From Actinoplanes ianthinogenes (GTDB lineage: Bacteria; Actinomycetota; Actinomycetes; Mycobacteriales; Micromonosporaceae), in contig NZ_AP023356.1 in NCBI RefSeq assembly GCF_018324205.1, positions 930,001 through 994,000 on the forward strand: 64,000 nt of DNA, written 5' to 3'. Position numbers and translations under genes: made by a program. Positions within the stretch are counted from its first letter, which is position 1. Each line of letters starts with the position of its first letter. Positions 1-9,042 of this stretch are shown one piece after another. The notes under the pieces are model-generated. The model was given only the letters and a program-made list of their open reading frames with translations, ran no database searches and had not been told where the DNA came from.

Positions 1-345
1 GCACGGGCGCTGATCGAGACCGGCGGGCCGGACCCGGACGCGCACCACCTGCTCGGCATCTGCCACGAGGTGGACGAGCCGGACGAGGCGGTCGGGCAGT
101 ACCGGCTGGCCGCCTACCTGGATCCCGGGTTCGCCATGCCCCGCCTGCGGCTGGGGCTGCTGGCCCGGCGGCGCGGGGACGGGCGGGACGCGGCGGCCGA
201 GCTGGGCGCGGCGCTGGAGCTGCTGCCCCGGGAGAGCGACGAGCGGCTCACGCTGTTCGGCGGCGGGTTCGGGCGGCTCGCGCTGAGCTCGCTGTGCCGG
301 ACCGAGCTGGACGCGACGTCGTCGCGGAGCGGGACCTGGCGATGA
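1..345 (+). CDS. cheR: C-terminal TPR part of a CheR-type methyltransferase (5' end outside window)
   Basis: The reading frame is open from base 1 to the TGA at 343-345. It encodes about 114 residues rich in Leu, Ala and Arg with a tetratricopeptide pattern (HLLGICHEVDEPDEAVGQYR, then LAAYLDPGFAMPRLRLGLLA). Many CheR proteins of non-flagellar chemosensory systems carry such repeats behind the methyltransferase domain. The next gene, a cheW homologue, starts inside this stop codon (ATGA overlap), and MCP, cheA and cheB follow. The CheR assignment therefore rests on position and the TPR tail; the catalytic domain is not in the window. A stand-alone TPR protein is the alternative. The expected role is methylation of receptor glutamates using S-adenosylmethionine. 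Confidence 0.55.
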   Translation, partial: ARALIETGGPDPDAHHLLGICHEVDEPDEAVGQYRLAAYLDPGFAMPRLRLGLLARRRGDGRDAAAELGAALELLPRESDERLTLFGGGFGRLALSSLCRTELDATSSRSGTWR

Positions 346-872
346 CCGACCAGATCCAGTCCCGGGTGGAGCAGCTGCGCGCCGACTTCGACCACTCGTT
401 CTCGGTGCCGGCCCGGACGCTGGACGACGAGGGGATCGAGCTGCTGGCGATCGGGGCGGGTGGGCGGGCGTACGCGCTGCGTCTGTCCCAGACCTCCGGC
501 CTCTACCCGGACCGCCCGGTCACCCCGCTGCCGACCACGGTGCCGGCGCTGCGCGGGCTGGCCGGTTTCGCCGGTGTCGTCGTCCCGGTCTACGACCTGG
601 CGGCGCTGCTCGGGCACCCGATCGCCGACGAGCCCCGCTGGCTGGTCCTGGCCGCCGGCGCCCCGCCGCTGGCGCTCGCGTTCCACCAGCTCGACCACCA
701 CGTCCGGGTGCCGGCCCCCGACGTCGTGGACGGCTCCGGGGCCGGGACCCGGAGCTGCCTGCACGGCATGGTCCGGCTGCCGGACGGCGATCGGCCGATC
801 GTCGACGTGCCGGCCACCCGCGCCCTGGCCCATCGGATGGCCGGGCATGAGCACCCGGAGGTGACCTCTTGA
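342..872 (+). CDS. cheW: CheW-like chemotaxis coupling protein
   Basis: A 176-residue protein with a beta-rich CheW fold pattern. It has a central [20 protein letters not shown] stretch, which matches the CheW 'G.i..rG..ipvidL..llG' core, and ends with a similar [12 protein letters not shown] segment. CheW is a cytoplasmic adaptor linking receptors to the CheA kinase. The ATG at 342 overlaps the upstream stop by four bases and is preferred over an in-frame GTG/ATG-type start further upstream, which would overlap the TPR gene by about 50 bases. The stop at 870-872 overlaps the next gene's ATG. The sequence is diverged and could be a receptor-specific coupling protein. Confidence 0.75.
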   Translation: MTDQIQSRVEQLRADFDHSFSVPARTLDDEGIELLAIGAGGRAYALRLSQTSGLYPDRPVTPLPTTVPALRGLAGFAGVVVPVYDLAALLGHPIADEPRWLVLAAGAPPLALAFHQLDHHVRVPAPDVVDGSGAGTRSCLHGMVRLPDGDRPIVDVPATRALAHRMAGHEHPEVTS

Positions 873-2335
873 TGGCCGGACACACCTTTGGCCGGAAGAT
901 CGGCGTCGGCGTCGGCATCACCAGCGCCCTGACCCTGCTCTCGGTGGTGCTGGCCGCCGTCGGCCTGCTGTTCGTGGTGACCGCCAAGGACCGGGTGATC
1001 GCGGCCGCCACCCACGAGCTGACCGGCGCGGAGAACCTGAACCGGCTGATGGAGAAGCGGCTGGCCGATTACCGGGGCTACATGCTGTACGCCACCCCGG
1101 AGTACGCCGACGCCACCGCGGCCGACCGCACCGACTTCCGCAGTCAGCTGGAGGAGCTGCGCACCGGCACCAGCGCCGCGGTCCGGGGCCTGGTGGACCG
1201 GGCGGGCGCCGCCGAGGAGAAGCACGCGGACTGGGTGTCCCAGGTGATGGCCGAGCGGGCCAGGACCAAGGATCCGCTGGTCGCCGCGCGGTTGAACAGC
1301 GCCCAGGCGGTGCCGCTGCGCAAGGAGGTGCAGACGGTGCTGGCCGAGCTGATCACCAAGGTGCGCGCCGACGTGGAGGCCGACCGCAGGCACTCGTCCC
1401 GGCAGGCCTCCATCGCGATCGCGGTGATCGTGGTGCTCGGCGTGCTCACCACCGGCAGCGCGGTCATGGTGGCCTGGCGGCTGAGCCGGGACCTGCGCCG
1501 CGAGGTGGGCGCCGCGGTCGGGCACATCCAGAGCTCGTCGGCGCAGCTGGAGGCGGCGGCCGCGCAGCAGGTGAACGGCGGCCGCGACCAGGCCAGCGCG
1601 ATGAGCGAGATCACCACCACGATCAACGAGCTGCTGATCACCTCGCGGCAGATCGCGGACAGCGCCCAGCGGGTCTCCAAGATCGCCGAGGAGACCGAGA
1701 CGGCGGCCCGCGACGGCGACGCCACCATCGACCAGACCCGGGCGTCGATCGTCGCGATCCGCACCCAGGTCGACCAGATCGTCCAGCACATGCTGGCGCT
1801 GGGCGAGAAGTCGCAGCAGATCGGCGGGGTGGTGGACCTGGTCTCGGAGCTGGCCGAGCAGACCAACATCCTGGCCATCAACGCCACCATCGAGGCAAGC
1901 GGCGCCGGCGAGTGGGGCCGCCGGTTCGCCGTGGTGGCCGAGGAGATCCGCAAGCTGGCCGACCGGACCGCCGCGTCGGCCAAGGAGATCCGGGCGCTGA
2001 TCGAGGACGTCCGGGGCGCGGTGAACACCACGGTGATGGCCACCGAGATCGGGGCGAAGGCGGTGGACGCCGGGGCCCGGCAGTTCGACGACGCGACCAA
2101 CTCGTTCCGGGAGATCGTGCAGCTGGTGGCGACCACGAACGACGCCACCCGGGAGATCGAGCTCTCCACCAAGCAGCAGACCACCGCGGTCGAGCAGGTC
2201 AACGTGGCCGCCTCGGACACCGCCCGGGTGTCCCGGGAGACTGAGGCCAGCGCGGTGCAGACCAAGCAGACCGCGGCGCACCTGAGCACCCTCTCCGGCG
2301 ACCTGCTGGAGCTGGTCGGGACCCGGGGCCACTGA
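872..2335 (+). CDS. Methyl-accepting chemotaxis protein
   Basis: A chemoreceptor of 487 residues. A first membrane helix (about residues 10-33) is followed by a predicted extracytoplasmic four-helix-bundle sensor region (about 35-180). A second membrane helix ([20 protein letters not shown]) leads directly into a long coiled-coil signalling domain. I see no clear HAMP domain between TM2 and the signalling helices. The hairpin tip reads [20 protein letters not shown], then [17 protein letters not shown]. The Gln-Thr-Asn that contacts CheA/CheW is kept, but the usual EAARAGE is EASGAGE, so the conserved Arg is lost. The ATG at 872 lies 8 bases behind GGAGG and overlaps the cheW stop. A TTG at 869 is possible. 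Confidence 0.93.
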   Translation: MAGHTFGRKIGVGVGITSALTLLSVVLAAVGLLFVVTAKDRVIAAATHELTGAENLNRLMEKRLADYRGYMLYATPEYADATAADRTDFRSQLEELRTGTSAAVRGLVDRAGAAEEKHADWVSQVMAERARTKDPLVAARLNSAQAVPLRKEVQTVLAELITKVRADVEADRRHSSRQASIAIAVIVVLGVLTTGSAVMVAWRLSRDLRREVGAAVGHIQSSSAQLEAAAAQQVNGGRDQASAMSEITTTINELLITSRQIADSAQRVSKIAEETETAARDGDATIDQTRASIVAIRTQVDQIVQHMLALGEKSQQIGGVVDLVSELAEQTNILAINATIEASGAGEWGRRFAVVAEEIRKLADRTAASAKEIRALIEDVRGAVNTTVMATEIGAKAVDAGARQFDDATNSFREIVQLVATTNDATREIELSTKQQTTAVEQVNVAASDTARVSRETEASAVQTKQTAAHLSTLSGDLLELVGTRGH

Positions 2336-2336
2336 G

Positions 2337-4427
2337 ATGCCGGAGAACCGGGATCCGCTGCGCTACTTCCGGATCGAGGCGCAGGAGCTGGTCGAGCAGA
2401 TCAGCTCCGGGGTGCTCGACCTGGACCAGCGGCCCGGTCCGGAGCCGGTGGCGAAGCTGCTGCGGGTGGCGCACACGCTCAAGGGCGCGGCCCGGGTGGT
2501 GAAGCAGAAGCAGATCGCCGACCGGGCCCACGAGTTGGAGGAGATCCTGGTCCCGCACCGGGACTCGGCGGGTGCGCTGGCGGCCGACGAGATGCGCGAG
2601 CTGCTGCGCCTGAACGACGAGATCAGCGCCCAGGTGGCGGCCCTGTCCCAGCCGGTGGTCGCGGCCCCGCCGCCGCCCCCGGCTCCGATCCCGGAGCCGG
2701 CACCGGAGGCGGCACCGGAGGCGGCACCGGAGGCGGTGCCCGGCCCGGAGCCCATGGAGCCCGCGGCGCCGCGGTCCGTCACCGCCGACCTGGACGAGCT
2801 GCTGGACGCGATCACCGAGACGACCGCCCGGATGGCGCCGCTGCGGGCCGGCAGCCACCTCGTCGAACGCCTCCACCACACCGCCGAGACGCTCGCCGAC
2901 CAGCTGCGCGGCGGCCGGACCGCGGCCGCCGTCACGCACGCCTCGGCTCGGCGGCTCGCCGGCGAGCTGGGCACCGCCGGGCGGCGGCTGATCGACGCGG
3001 TCGACCAGATCGAGCGTGAGCTGGACGACGTCCGGGCCAAGGCGGAGAGCCTGCGGCTGGTGCCGGCCGGGAGCATCTTCACGGCGCTGCGCCGGGCGGT
3101 CCGCGACGCCGCGGACAGCGAGGGCCGCCGGGTGCGGTTCGTGGCGCACGGCGCCGACGTCCGGATGGGCTCGCACCTGCTCGGCCCGGCCAGCGCCGCG
3201 TTCCTGCACGTGGTCCGCAACGCCGTGGTGCACGGCATCGAGCCGGCCGCGGAGCGGGTGGCCGCCGGGAAATCGCCGGAGGGCACGGTCACCTTCGAGG
3301 TGGAGCGGCAGGGCCGGTACGCCACCTTCCGCTGCACCGACGACGGGCGGGGCTTCGACGTGGCGGCGCTGCGCCGCCAGGCCGAGGCCCGGGGCCTGCC
3401 GGCGACCGGCGAGGCCGAGGTGCTCGACCAGGTGCTGCACGGCGGGCTGAGCACGTCGGCGGCGGTCACCGAGGTGTCCGGCCGGGCGATCGGGATGGAC
3501 GTGCTGCGCGACGTCGCCGGTCAGCTGCGCGGCGAGGTGAAGATCCGCAGCACGCCCGGGGCCGGCGCGGTCGTCGAGCTGATCGTGCCGCTCGCGCTGC
3601 TGAGCATGACCGGCCTGCTGGTGGAGACCGCGGGCACGGTCGCCTCGCTGCCGCTGGACGCGGTCCGGGCCTGCGTGCGGCTCAGCGCCGCGGAGGCGGT
3701 CACCGCGGCGTCCACCGGCAAGCTGGTCTACCAGGACACCGCCGCGCCGTTCCGGCAGCTGGCCGAGGCCCTCTACACCGGACGGACGGTGCCGGACACC
3801 GCCGGGCCGGGGGCGGCGGTGCTGGTGGACAGCGGGGACGGCCTGGTCGCGGTCGGCGTGGACCGGCTCTGCGGCACGCACGCGCTGGTCGCCCGGCCGC
3901 TGCCGGAGCTGGCCCCGTCCACCCCGGCGATCGGCAGCGTCTCGGTCGACAGCGACGGCAACCCGCGGCTGGTCCTCGACCCGCCCGGGCTGGCCCGGGA
4001 GATGCTGCGCGGCGAGGGCACCGGTGCGCGGCCGGCCGCCGCGACGGTCGCCCCGCCGCTGCCGGTACTGGTCGTCGACGACTCGCTGACCACCCGGATG
4101 CTGGAGCGCAGCATCCTGGAGTCGGCCGGCTACGACGTGGACCTGGCCGCCTCCGCCGAGGAGGCGCTGGACCAGGCCCGGTCCCGCCGGTACGGCCTGT
4201 TCCTCACCGACATCGACATGCCCGGCATCGACGGCTTCACCTTCGTCGAGCGCACCCGCGCCGACCCGGAGCTGGCCGGCGTCCCGGCGATCCTGGTCAG
4301 CTCCCGGGCCAGCGCCGCCGACCGGGAGCGCGGGATGCGGGCCGGGGCCAGCGCGTACGTGGTCAAGGGCGAGTTCGACCAGGAGGAACTGCTCGCCCAC
4401 ATCCGCCGGCTGGTGGTCCGCGCATGA
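2337..4427 (+). CDS. cheA: Hybrid CheA histidine kinase with C-terminal receiver
   Basis: A 696-residue kinase. The N-terminal Hpt domain has the phospho-accepting His46 in AHTLKGAARV. A Pro/Ala/Glu-rich linker (about 105-145) with a PEAAPEA repeat follows. Dimerisation and HATPase regions come next (HVVRNAVVHGIEPAAER as N box, DDGRGFD as G1, GRAIGMDVLRD as G2), then a CheW-like regulatory domain. The C-terminal CheY-like receiver (about 576-696) has Asp625 in FLTDIDMPGIDG. It phosphorylates itself and passes phosphate to receivers, here including its own. CheA-REC fusion, TPR-bearing CheR and no stand-alone cheY resemble alternative-function (non-flagellar) or FrzE-like chemosensory systems. 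It starts two bases after the MCP gene and overlaps cheB by ATGA. Confidence 0.95.
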   Translation: MPENRDPLRYFRIEAQELVEQISSGVLDLDQRPGPEPVAKLLRVAHTLKGAARVVKQKQIADRAHELEEILVPHRDSAGALAADEMRELLRLNDEISAQVAALSQPVVAAPPPPPAPIPEPAPEAAPEAAPEAVPGPEPMEPAAPRSVTADLDELLDAITETTARMAPLRAGSHLVERLHHTAETLADQLRGGRTAAAVTHASARRLAGELGTAGRRLIDAVDQIERELDDVRAKAESLRLVPAGSIFTALRRAVRDAADSEGRRVRFVAHGADVRMGSHLLGPASAAFLHVVRNAVVHGIEPAAERVAAGKSPEGTVTFEVERQGRYATFRCTDDGRGFDVAALRRQAEARGLPATGEAEVLDQVLHGGLSTSAAVTEVSGRAIGMDVLRDVAGQLRGEVKIRSTPGAGAVVELIVPLALLSMTGLLVETAGTVASLPLDAVRACVRLSAAEAVTAASTGKLVYQDTAAPFRQLAEALYTGRTVPDTAGPGAAVLVDSGDGLVAVGVDRLCGTHALVARPLPELAPSTPAIGSVSVDSDGNPRLVLDPPGLAREMLRGEGTGARPAAATVAPPLPVLVVDDSLTTRMLERSILESAGYDVDLAASAEEALDQARSRRYGLFLTDIDMPGIDGFTFVERTRADPELAGVPAILVSSRASAADRERGMRAGASAYVVKGEFDQEELLAHIRRLVVRA

Positions 4428-5494
4428 TCCGGGTCCTGGTGGTGGAGGACTCCCTGACCATGCGCCACTACCTGCGTGAGGCGCTCGCCGCGGACCCGGA
4501 GTTGCAGGTGATCGGCGAGGCGGTGACCGGCGAGCAGGCGGTCGAGCTGACCGGCCGGCTGCGCCCGGACGTGATCACCATGGACATGATGCTGCCCGGG
4601 ATCAGCGGGTTGCAGGCGACCGAGCACATCATGGCGGAGCACCCGACGCCGATCCTGGTGGTGTCGTCGGCGGACCGGCAGGAGCTGTTCAGCACGTACA
4701 ACGCGCTCGCGGCGGGTGCGGTGGACGTGCTGGAGAAGCCGCGCGGGGACGACTCCGACGTGGACTGGTCACCGCGCTTACGGCGTACCGTAAGAATGGT
4801 TTCCCGGATCCGGGTGATCACGCATCCGCGAGCGCGGCTGGAGGGGCGGGCCCGGCCCGCGCCACCGCCCCCTCCCCCGGCCCCCGCCGCGGCCCCGGCC
4901 GCCACCGACGCGATGGCCGTGGTCGCCGTCGGCGCCTCGACCGGCGGGCCGGGCGCGCTCACCGAGCTGCTGCGCGACCTGCCGCCGCACTTCCGCACGC
5001 CGGTGCTGGTGGTGCAGCACATCGCGGCGAGCGAGCAGTTCGCGACGGCGTTCTCCGACTGGCTGGGCGGGCAGACCGGGCGCAACGTGCGTTACGCGGC
5101 CGACGGCCTGGCGGTGAGCGGGCTCGCCGGGCAGGTGCTGCTCGCCCCGCCGGACCGGCACCTTTACGTCAAGGACCACATCCTGCGGCTGTCCAGCGGC
5201 CCGCCCCGGCACTCCTGCCGCCCCTCGGTCGACGTGCTGTTCGAGTCGGTGGCCACCGAGTACGGCAACCTGGCGGCCGGCTGCCTGCTCACCGGCATGG
5301 GCCGGGACGGCGCGTCCGGGCTGCTCCAGATGCGTCAGCGCGGCGCGGTCACCTTCGCCCAGGACGAGCAGACCTGCGTGGTCTACGGCATGCCGCGGGA
5401 GGCGGCGCTGCTCGGCGCGGCCACGTACGTGCTGTCCCCGGCGCGGATCTCGGCGAGGCTGGCCGGGCTGCGTCCGGCGGGGAGCCGTCGATGA
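4424..5494 (+). CDS. cheB: CheB protein-glutamate methylesterase
   Basis: A 356-residue response-regulator methylesterase. The N-terminal receiver (1-120) has phospho-acceptor Asp54 (ITMDMMLPG). A Pro/Ala-rich linker (about 143-162) precedes the catalytic domain. The catalytic triad is visible as Ser172 (GASTGG), His199 (VVQHI) and Asp295 (GMGRDGA). It removes methyl groups from receptor glutamates or deamidates glutamines, opposing CheR, and is activated by phosphorylation from CheA. The start overlaps the cheA stop (ATGA), and its stop overlaps the next gene in the same way, so translational coupling through the operon is likely. Length and domain order are normal for the family. Confidence 0.95.
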   Translation: MIRVLVVEDSLTMRHYLREALAADPELQVIGEAVTGEQAVELTGRLRPDVITMDMMLPGISGLQATEHIMAEHPTPILVVSSADRQELFSTYNALAAGAVDVLEKPRGDDSDVDWSPRLRRTVRMVSRIRVITHPRARLEGRARPAPPPPPPAPAAAPAATDAMAVVAVGASTGGPGALTELLRDLPPHFRTPVLVVQHIAASEQFATAFSDWLGGQTGRNVRYAADGLAVSGLAGQVLLAPPDRHLYVKDHILRLSSGPPRHSCRPSVDVLFESVATEYGNLAAGCLLTGMGRDGASGLLQMRQRGAVTFAQDEQTCVVYGMPREAALLGAATYVLSPARISARLAGLRPAGSRR

Positions 5495-7428
5495 AGCCGA
5501 CCGTGCTGATCGTCGACGACAGCCTGACCGTGCGGATGGACCTGCACGACGCGTTCTCCGACGACGGGTTCCGGACGATCCTGTGCGCGACCGGCGCGGA
5601 GGCGCGGGCCGCGTTCGCCCGGGACGAGTTCGACGCCGCGATCCTGGACGTGCTGCTGCCCGACGCCGACGGCCTGGAGCTGCTCACCGAGCTGCGCGGC
5701 TCGACCGCGCACGCCGAGGTGGTGACCATGCTGCTGTCGGTGGAGAGCGAGGTCACCGACCGGCTGGCCGGGCTGCGGATCGGCGCGGACGAGTACGTCG
5801 GGAAACCGTACGACGCCGGGTACGTGGTGGCCCGCACCCGGCAGTTGCTCGGCGACGGCCCGGACAGCTCCGACGGCGGAACCACCATCCTGGTCATCGA
5901 CGACAGCACCACGTTCCGTGAGCGGCTGCGTGATCTGCTCGAACCCGAGGGCTACACGGTGCTGACCGCGGCCACCGGCGAGGAGGGCCTGCGGATGGCC
6001 GCCGACCGCCGGCCGAACGCGGTGATCGTGGACGGCGTGATGCCCGGCATCGACGGCGCCACGGTGATCCGCCGGATCCGGCTCGACCCGGCGCTGCGCG
6101 ACACCCCGTGCCTGCTGATGACCGCGGCCGACGACTACGCCACCGAGATGCAGATGCTGGAGGCCGGCGCCGACGCGTTCGTCCGCAAGCAGCAGGATCT
6201 CGCGGTGGTCCTGGCGAAGCTGGCCGCGGTGCTGCGGCAGGCCGCCGAGCAGCTGCCGATCGGGGCGATCGGCAGCCTGCACGGGCCGGGCAAGGTCCTC
6301 ATCATCAGCCCGGACCGCGCCGAGCTGGAGGTGTGGGCCGAGACGCTGCGCGCCGACGGCTACGACATCGTCCAGAGCGGCGCCGTCGAGGACGCCCTGG
6401 AGCTGCTCGCCGAGCAGCCCGTCGACTGCATCGTGCTCGGCCTCGACGACGACCTGCCCGGCGCCCGCGCGGCCTGCCGCCGGATCCGCGAGGTGCCGCA
6501 GGTCGGCGAGCTCCCCCTGGTGATGACCGGCGGCGACGACGCGATGCTGGACTGCCTGGCGGCCGGCGCCGACGACTACGTGCGGCAGCCCGACGTCCCG
6601 GAGGGGCTGCGGGTGCACGTCCGCGCGCAGATCCGCCGCAAGCAGTCGCACGACGAGGCCCGCCGGATCCGCGAGGAGCTGATGCGCCGCGAGCTGGACG
6701 CGGCGCAGGAGCGCGCGGCCCGCGAGCTGGCCGAGGCCCGGGCCGCGATGGTCGAGGAACTGGAGTGGCGCAACCGGGAGCTGGAGGCGTTCTCCGGCTC
6801 GGTCTCGCACGACCTGCGCGGCCCGCTCCAGGTGATCTCGAGTTTCGCCGAGCACATGCTCGAGGAGGCCGACGACGAGCAGCTCGGCGAGCAGACCCGG
6901 CACCGGCTGACCCGCATCCACGCGGCCGCGCTGCGGATGGCCGACCTGGTCGAGTCCCTGCTGATCCTGGCCCGCGCCAGCCGCGGCGAGCTGCGCCGCA
7001 CCACGTTCGACCTGACCGCGACGGCCCGCCAGGTGTGCGCCGAGGTGGCCGCCCGCGACCCGGATCACAAGGTCGACTTCGAGGTCCAGGAGGGCATGTC
7101 CGCCGACGCCGACGAGGGCCTGGTCCGGGTCATCCTGGAGAACCTGGTGAACAACGCGGTCAAGTTCACCCGCAAGATCGAGCACCCGGTGATCACGGTG
7201 GGCTGTCAGGACGGCCGCTTCTTCGTCCGCGACAACGGCGCCGGTTTCCCGGCCGGCAAGGCGGGCGAGCTGTTCCGCCCGTTCGCCCGCCTGCACGACG
7301 CCCGCGACTTCCCCGGCACCGGCATCGGCCTGACGACGGTGCACCGCGCGGTCGAACGCCACGGCGGCGAGATCCACGCGGAGGGCGAGGAGGGCCGGGG
7401 CGCCACGTTCTGGTTCACCCTCCCCTGA
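5491..7428 (+). CDS. Hybrid sensor histidine kinase with three N-terminal receivers
   Basis: A 645-residue protein without membrane segments. Receiver 1 (about 3-120) has LDVLLPDADG. Receiver 2 (about 131-250) has IVDGVMPGIDG. A third receiver-like domain (about 268-385) reads CIVLGLDDDLPG and lacks a clear acceptor Asp, so it is probably degenerate. A charged coiled coil (about 390-430) leads to the HisKA H-box (SGSVSHDLRGPLQ) and a HATPase domain (ENLVNNAVKF N box, DNGAGF, TGIGLTTV). As the last gene of the che operon, coupled by ATGA to cheB, it probably receives phosphate from CheA and relays it. Its output target is not visible. No output gene follows; the next 190 bases contain a repeat element and then convergent genes. 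Confidence 0.88.
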   Translation: MKPTVLIVDDSLTVRMDLHDAFSDDGFRTILCATGAEARAAFARDEFDAAILDVLLPDADGLELLTELRGSTAHAEVVTMLLSVESEVTDRLAGLRIGADEYVGKPYDAGYVVARTRQLLGDGPDSSDGGTTILVIDDSTTFRERLRDLLEPEGYTVLTAATGEEGLRMAADRRPNAVIVDGVMPGIDGATVIRRIRLDPALRDTPCLLMTAADDYATEMQMLEAGADAFVRKQQDLAVVLAKLAAVLRQAAEQLPIGAIGSLHGPGKVLIISPDRAELEVWAETLRADGYDIVQSGAVEDALELLAEQPVDCIVLGLDDDLPGARAACRRIREVPQVGELPLVMTGGDDAMLDCLAAGADDYVRQPDVPEGLRVHVRAQIRRKQSHDEARRIREELMRRELDAAQERAARELAEARAAMVEELEWRNRELEAFSGSVSHDLRGPLQVISSFAEHMLEEADDEQLGEQTRHRLTRIHAAALRMADLVESLLILARASRGELRRTTFDLTATARQVCAEVAARDPDHKVDFEVQEGMSADADEGLVRVILENLVNNAVKFTRKIEHPVITVGCQDGRFFVRDNGAGFPAGKAGELFRPFARLHDARDFPGTGIGLTTVHRAVERHGGEIHAEGEEGRGATFWFTLP

Positions 7429-7440
7429 CCGCACCGGCTC

Positions 7441-7560
7441 ACGGTCCGCTTCCCGGTTCCCGGCCGCGATCGGCGATTTTTCGGTACGACTCGGAGTCCC
7501 GTGGCCGTCGGCTCGCCAGGCCCGGCCCCCACCGGACCGCCCCGCGTCTCATGCGGGTCC
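7441..7560. repeat. Single arm of a dispersed palindromic element
   Basis: This stretch between the convergent kinase and flippase genes is similar to one arm of the large palindrome at 61241-61430 and its outer flank. Shared segments are a block beginning CTCACGGTCC, the core TTTTTCGGTACGACTCG, and then a GTCGGCTCGC-AGGCC block and a final ATGCGGGT/GTGCGGGT block. Homology begins about 12 bases after the kinase stop and fades near 7560. No matching second arm is present here. The rest of the 7429-7617 gap holds nothing else recognised. Confidence 0.6.
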
Positions 7561-7617
7561 GCGGCCCCGCCCGGAGGCGTCGAGCGCGGCCCGGACGGCT
7601 GACGGCGAGACGCTGCG

Positions 7618-9042
7618 CTAGGCGGTCTCCCGGCGCAGGGCGCGCAGGACCAGCAGGAACCAGATCAGGGCGGCGGCGCCGCCGATCCAGCGCAGGGCCA
7701 GGGTCGCCGGGGTCTCGGGCAGCGCGGCGACGCCGAGGGTGAGCGCCACCCCGCCGGTGAGTTGCAGGCGGATGCGGGCCGGGGTGGGCGGGATCGCCAG
7801 GCGGCGGCTGAACAGAATCAGGATCAAGAACAGGCTCGCGTACGCGATGAGCGTCGCCCCCGCCGCGCCGGCCAGCCCCCAGATGGGCACGAAGAGCAGG
7901 TTGAGCAGGACGTTCAGCACCGCGGCGGCGATCGTGGCGGCCGCGGTGACCACGGTGCGGCCCTGGGCGGTCAGGGCCTGGACCACGGCGAGCTGGGCGG
8001 TGAACGGGACGGCGGCGAGCAGGACCAGCGCCATCACGAAGCTGAGCTGTTCGGTGTGGTAGGACGCCGGCGCCCACAGGTGCGCCACCAGCGGCGCGCC
8101 GAAAGCGAAGCCGGCCAGCACCGGCACCATCAGCCGGTACAGGGCGTCGCGGCCGGCCGCCACCGCGGTGCGCCGCTCCGTCTCGTCGGCGATGCCAAAG
8201 AAACGCGGCATCCAGGCGGTGTTCAGGATCGACAGCAGCAGCATCGGCATCGAGGCGACGTTGTAGGCGACCTGGTACCGGGCGACCGCCTCGGCGCTGA
8301 GCTGGGCGCCGATGATCAGCCGGTCCGAGGTGTTCAGCAGGAACGTGCTCATCTCGGCCGGCACCAGCGGCAGCGCGAAGCGCAGCGCCCGGTCCAGCAG
8401 GTCCCGGCGCCACCAGCCGGCCACGGCCGGCCGGGCCAGCAGGATCCCGGTCAGCGCGGCGGTGCCCTGTGCGCCGACCGCGCTCCACAGGAAGACCTCG
8501 GCCGACGGGTGGTAGAAGTGGATCGCCGCGAGGCTCGCCACGTTCAGCACCACCGACTGGAAGAACGTCACCGAGACGAACGCGCCCAGCCGGTCCTGGC
8601 TGCGCAGCAGCGCCAGCGTCACCGCGGTGGCGGCGGCCGCCCCGGCCCAGAGCACGCCGAGCCGGACCGGCCCGAGGTCGGCGGCCAGGCCCAGCGGCCC
8701 GCTCCACCACGGCGCGGTGCTCCAGCCCAGCGCCGTGACCGCCGCCGCGACCAGCAGGGCCGTGGCGGTGAGCTGCCGCGCGCCGAGCGGGTTGCGGTGG
8801 GCGGCGTACTCCCGCTGCACCGCGGATTGCAGGCTCAGCCCGGCGAAGACGAAGACCACCTGGTGGATCGCGATCGCCGCGGTGACCGTGCCGTACTGGC
8901 CGACGCCGAGGACCCGGGTGATCAACGGGGTGCAGAGCGCCGCGAAGACCAGCTGGGTGGCGTACAGGATCATGTACAGCGATTCCCGGCCCAGCAGCTT
9001 CGCCAGGTGCCCGCGCGTCTGTGCCGCGTCGGTCACCGTCAC
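7618..9042 (-). CDS. Polysaccharide flippase-like membrane protein (Wzx/MOP family)
   Basis: A 474-residue polytopic membrane protein with about 12-14 hydrophobic segments. An N-terminal LITRVLGVGQYGTVTAAIAI is typical of oligosaccharide flippases of the MOP superfamily ('..lltr.lG...yG...l'). The expected role is moving lipid-linked saccharide units across the cytoplasmic membrane. The GTG start at 9042 forms a GTGA overlap with the stop of the upstream membrane-protein gene, which fixes the start; longer in-frame extensions are Arg-rich antisense-like sequence. It is the last gene of the 7.6-13.4 kb surface-polysaccharide cluster. Substrate cannot be inferred. Confidence 0.82.
   Translation of the reverse strand: MTVTDAAQTRGHLAKLLGRESLYMILYATQLVFAALCTPLITRVLGVGQYGTVTAAIAIHQVVFVFAGLSLQSAVQREYAAHRNPLGARQLTATALLVAAAVTALGWSTAPWWSGPLGLAADLGPVRLGVLWAGAAAATAVTLALLRSQDRLGAFVSVTFFQSVVLNVASLAAIHFYHPSAEVFLWSAVGAQGTAALTGILLARPAVAGWWRRDLLDRALRFALPLVPAEMSTFLLNTSDRLIIGAQLSAEAVARYQVAYNVASMPMLLLSILNTAWMPRFFGIADETERRTAVAAGRDALYRLMVPVLAGFAFGAPLVAHLWAPASYHTEQLSFVMALVLLAAVPFTAQLAVVQALTAQGRTVVTAAATIAAAVLNVLLNLLFVPIWGLAGAAGATLIAYASLFLILILFSRRLAIPPTPARIRLQLTGGVALTLGVAALPETPATLALRWIGGAAALIWFLLVLRALRRETA

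Noticed and set aside
590..4400. Long open frames on the minus strand opposite the che genes
   Set aside because: They are Arg/His/Gly-rich shadows produced by high third-position GC; the plus-strand frames carry full family motifs and coupled starts.
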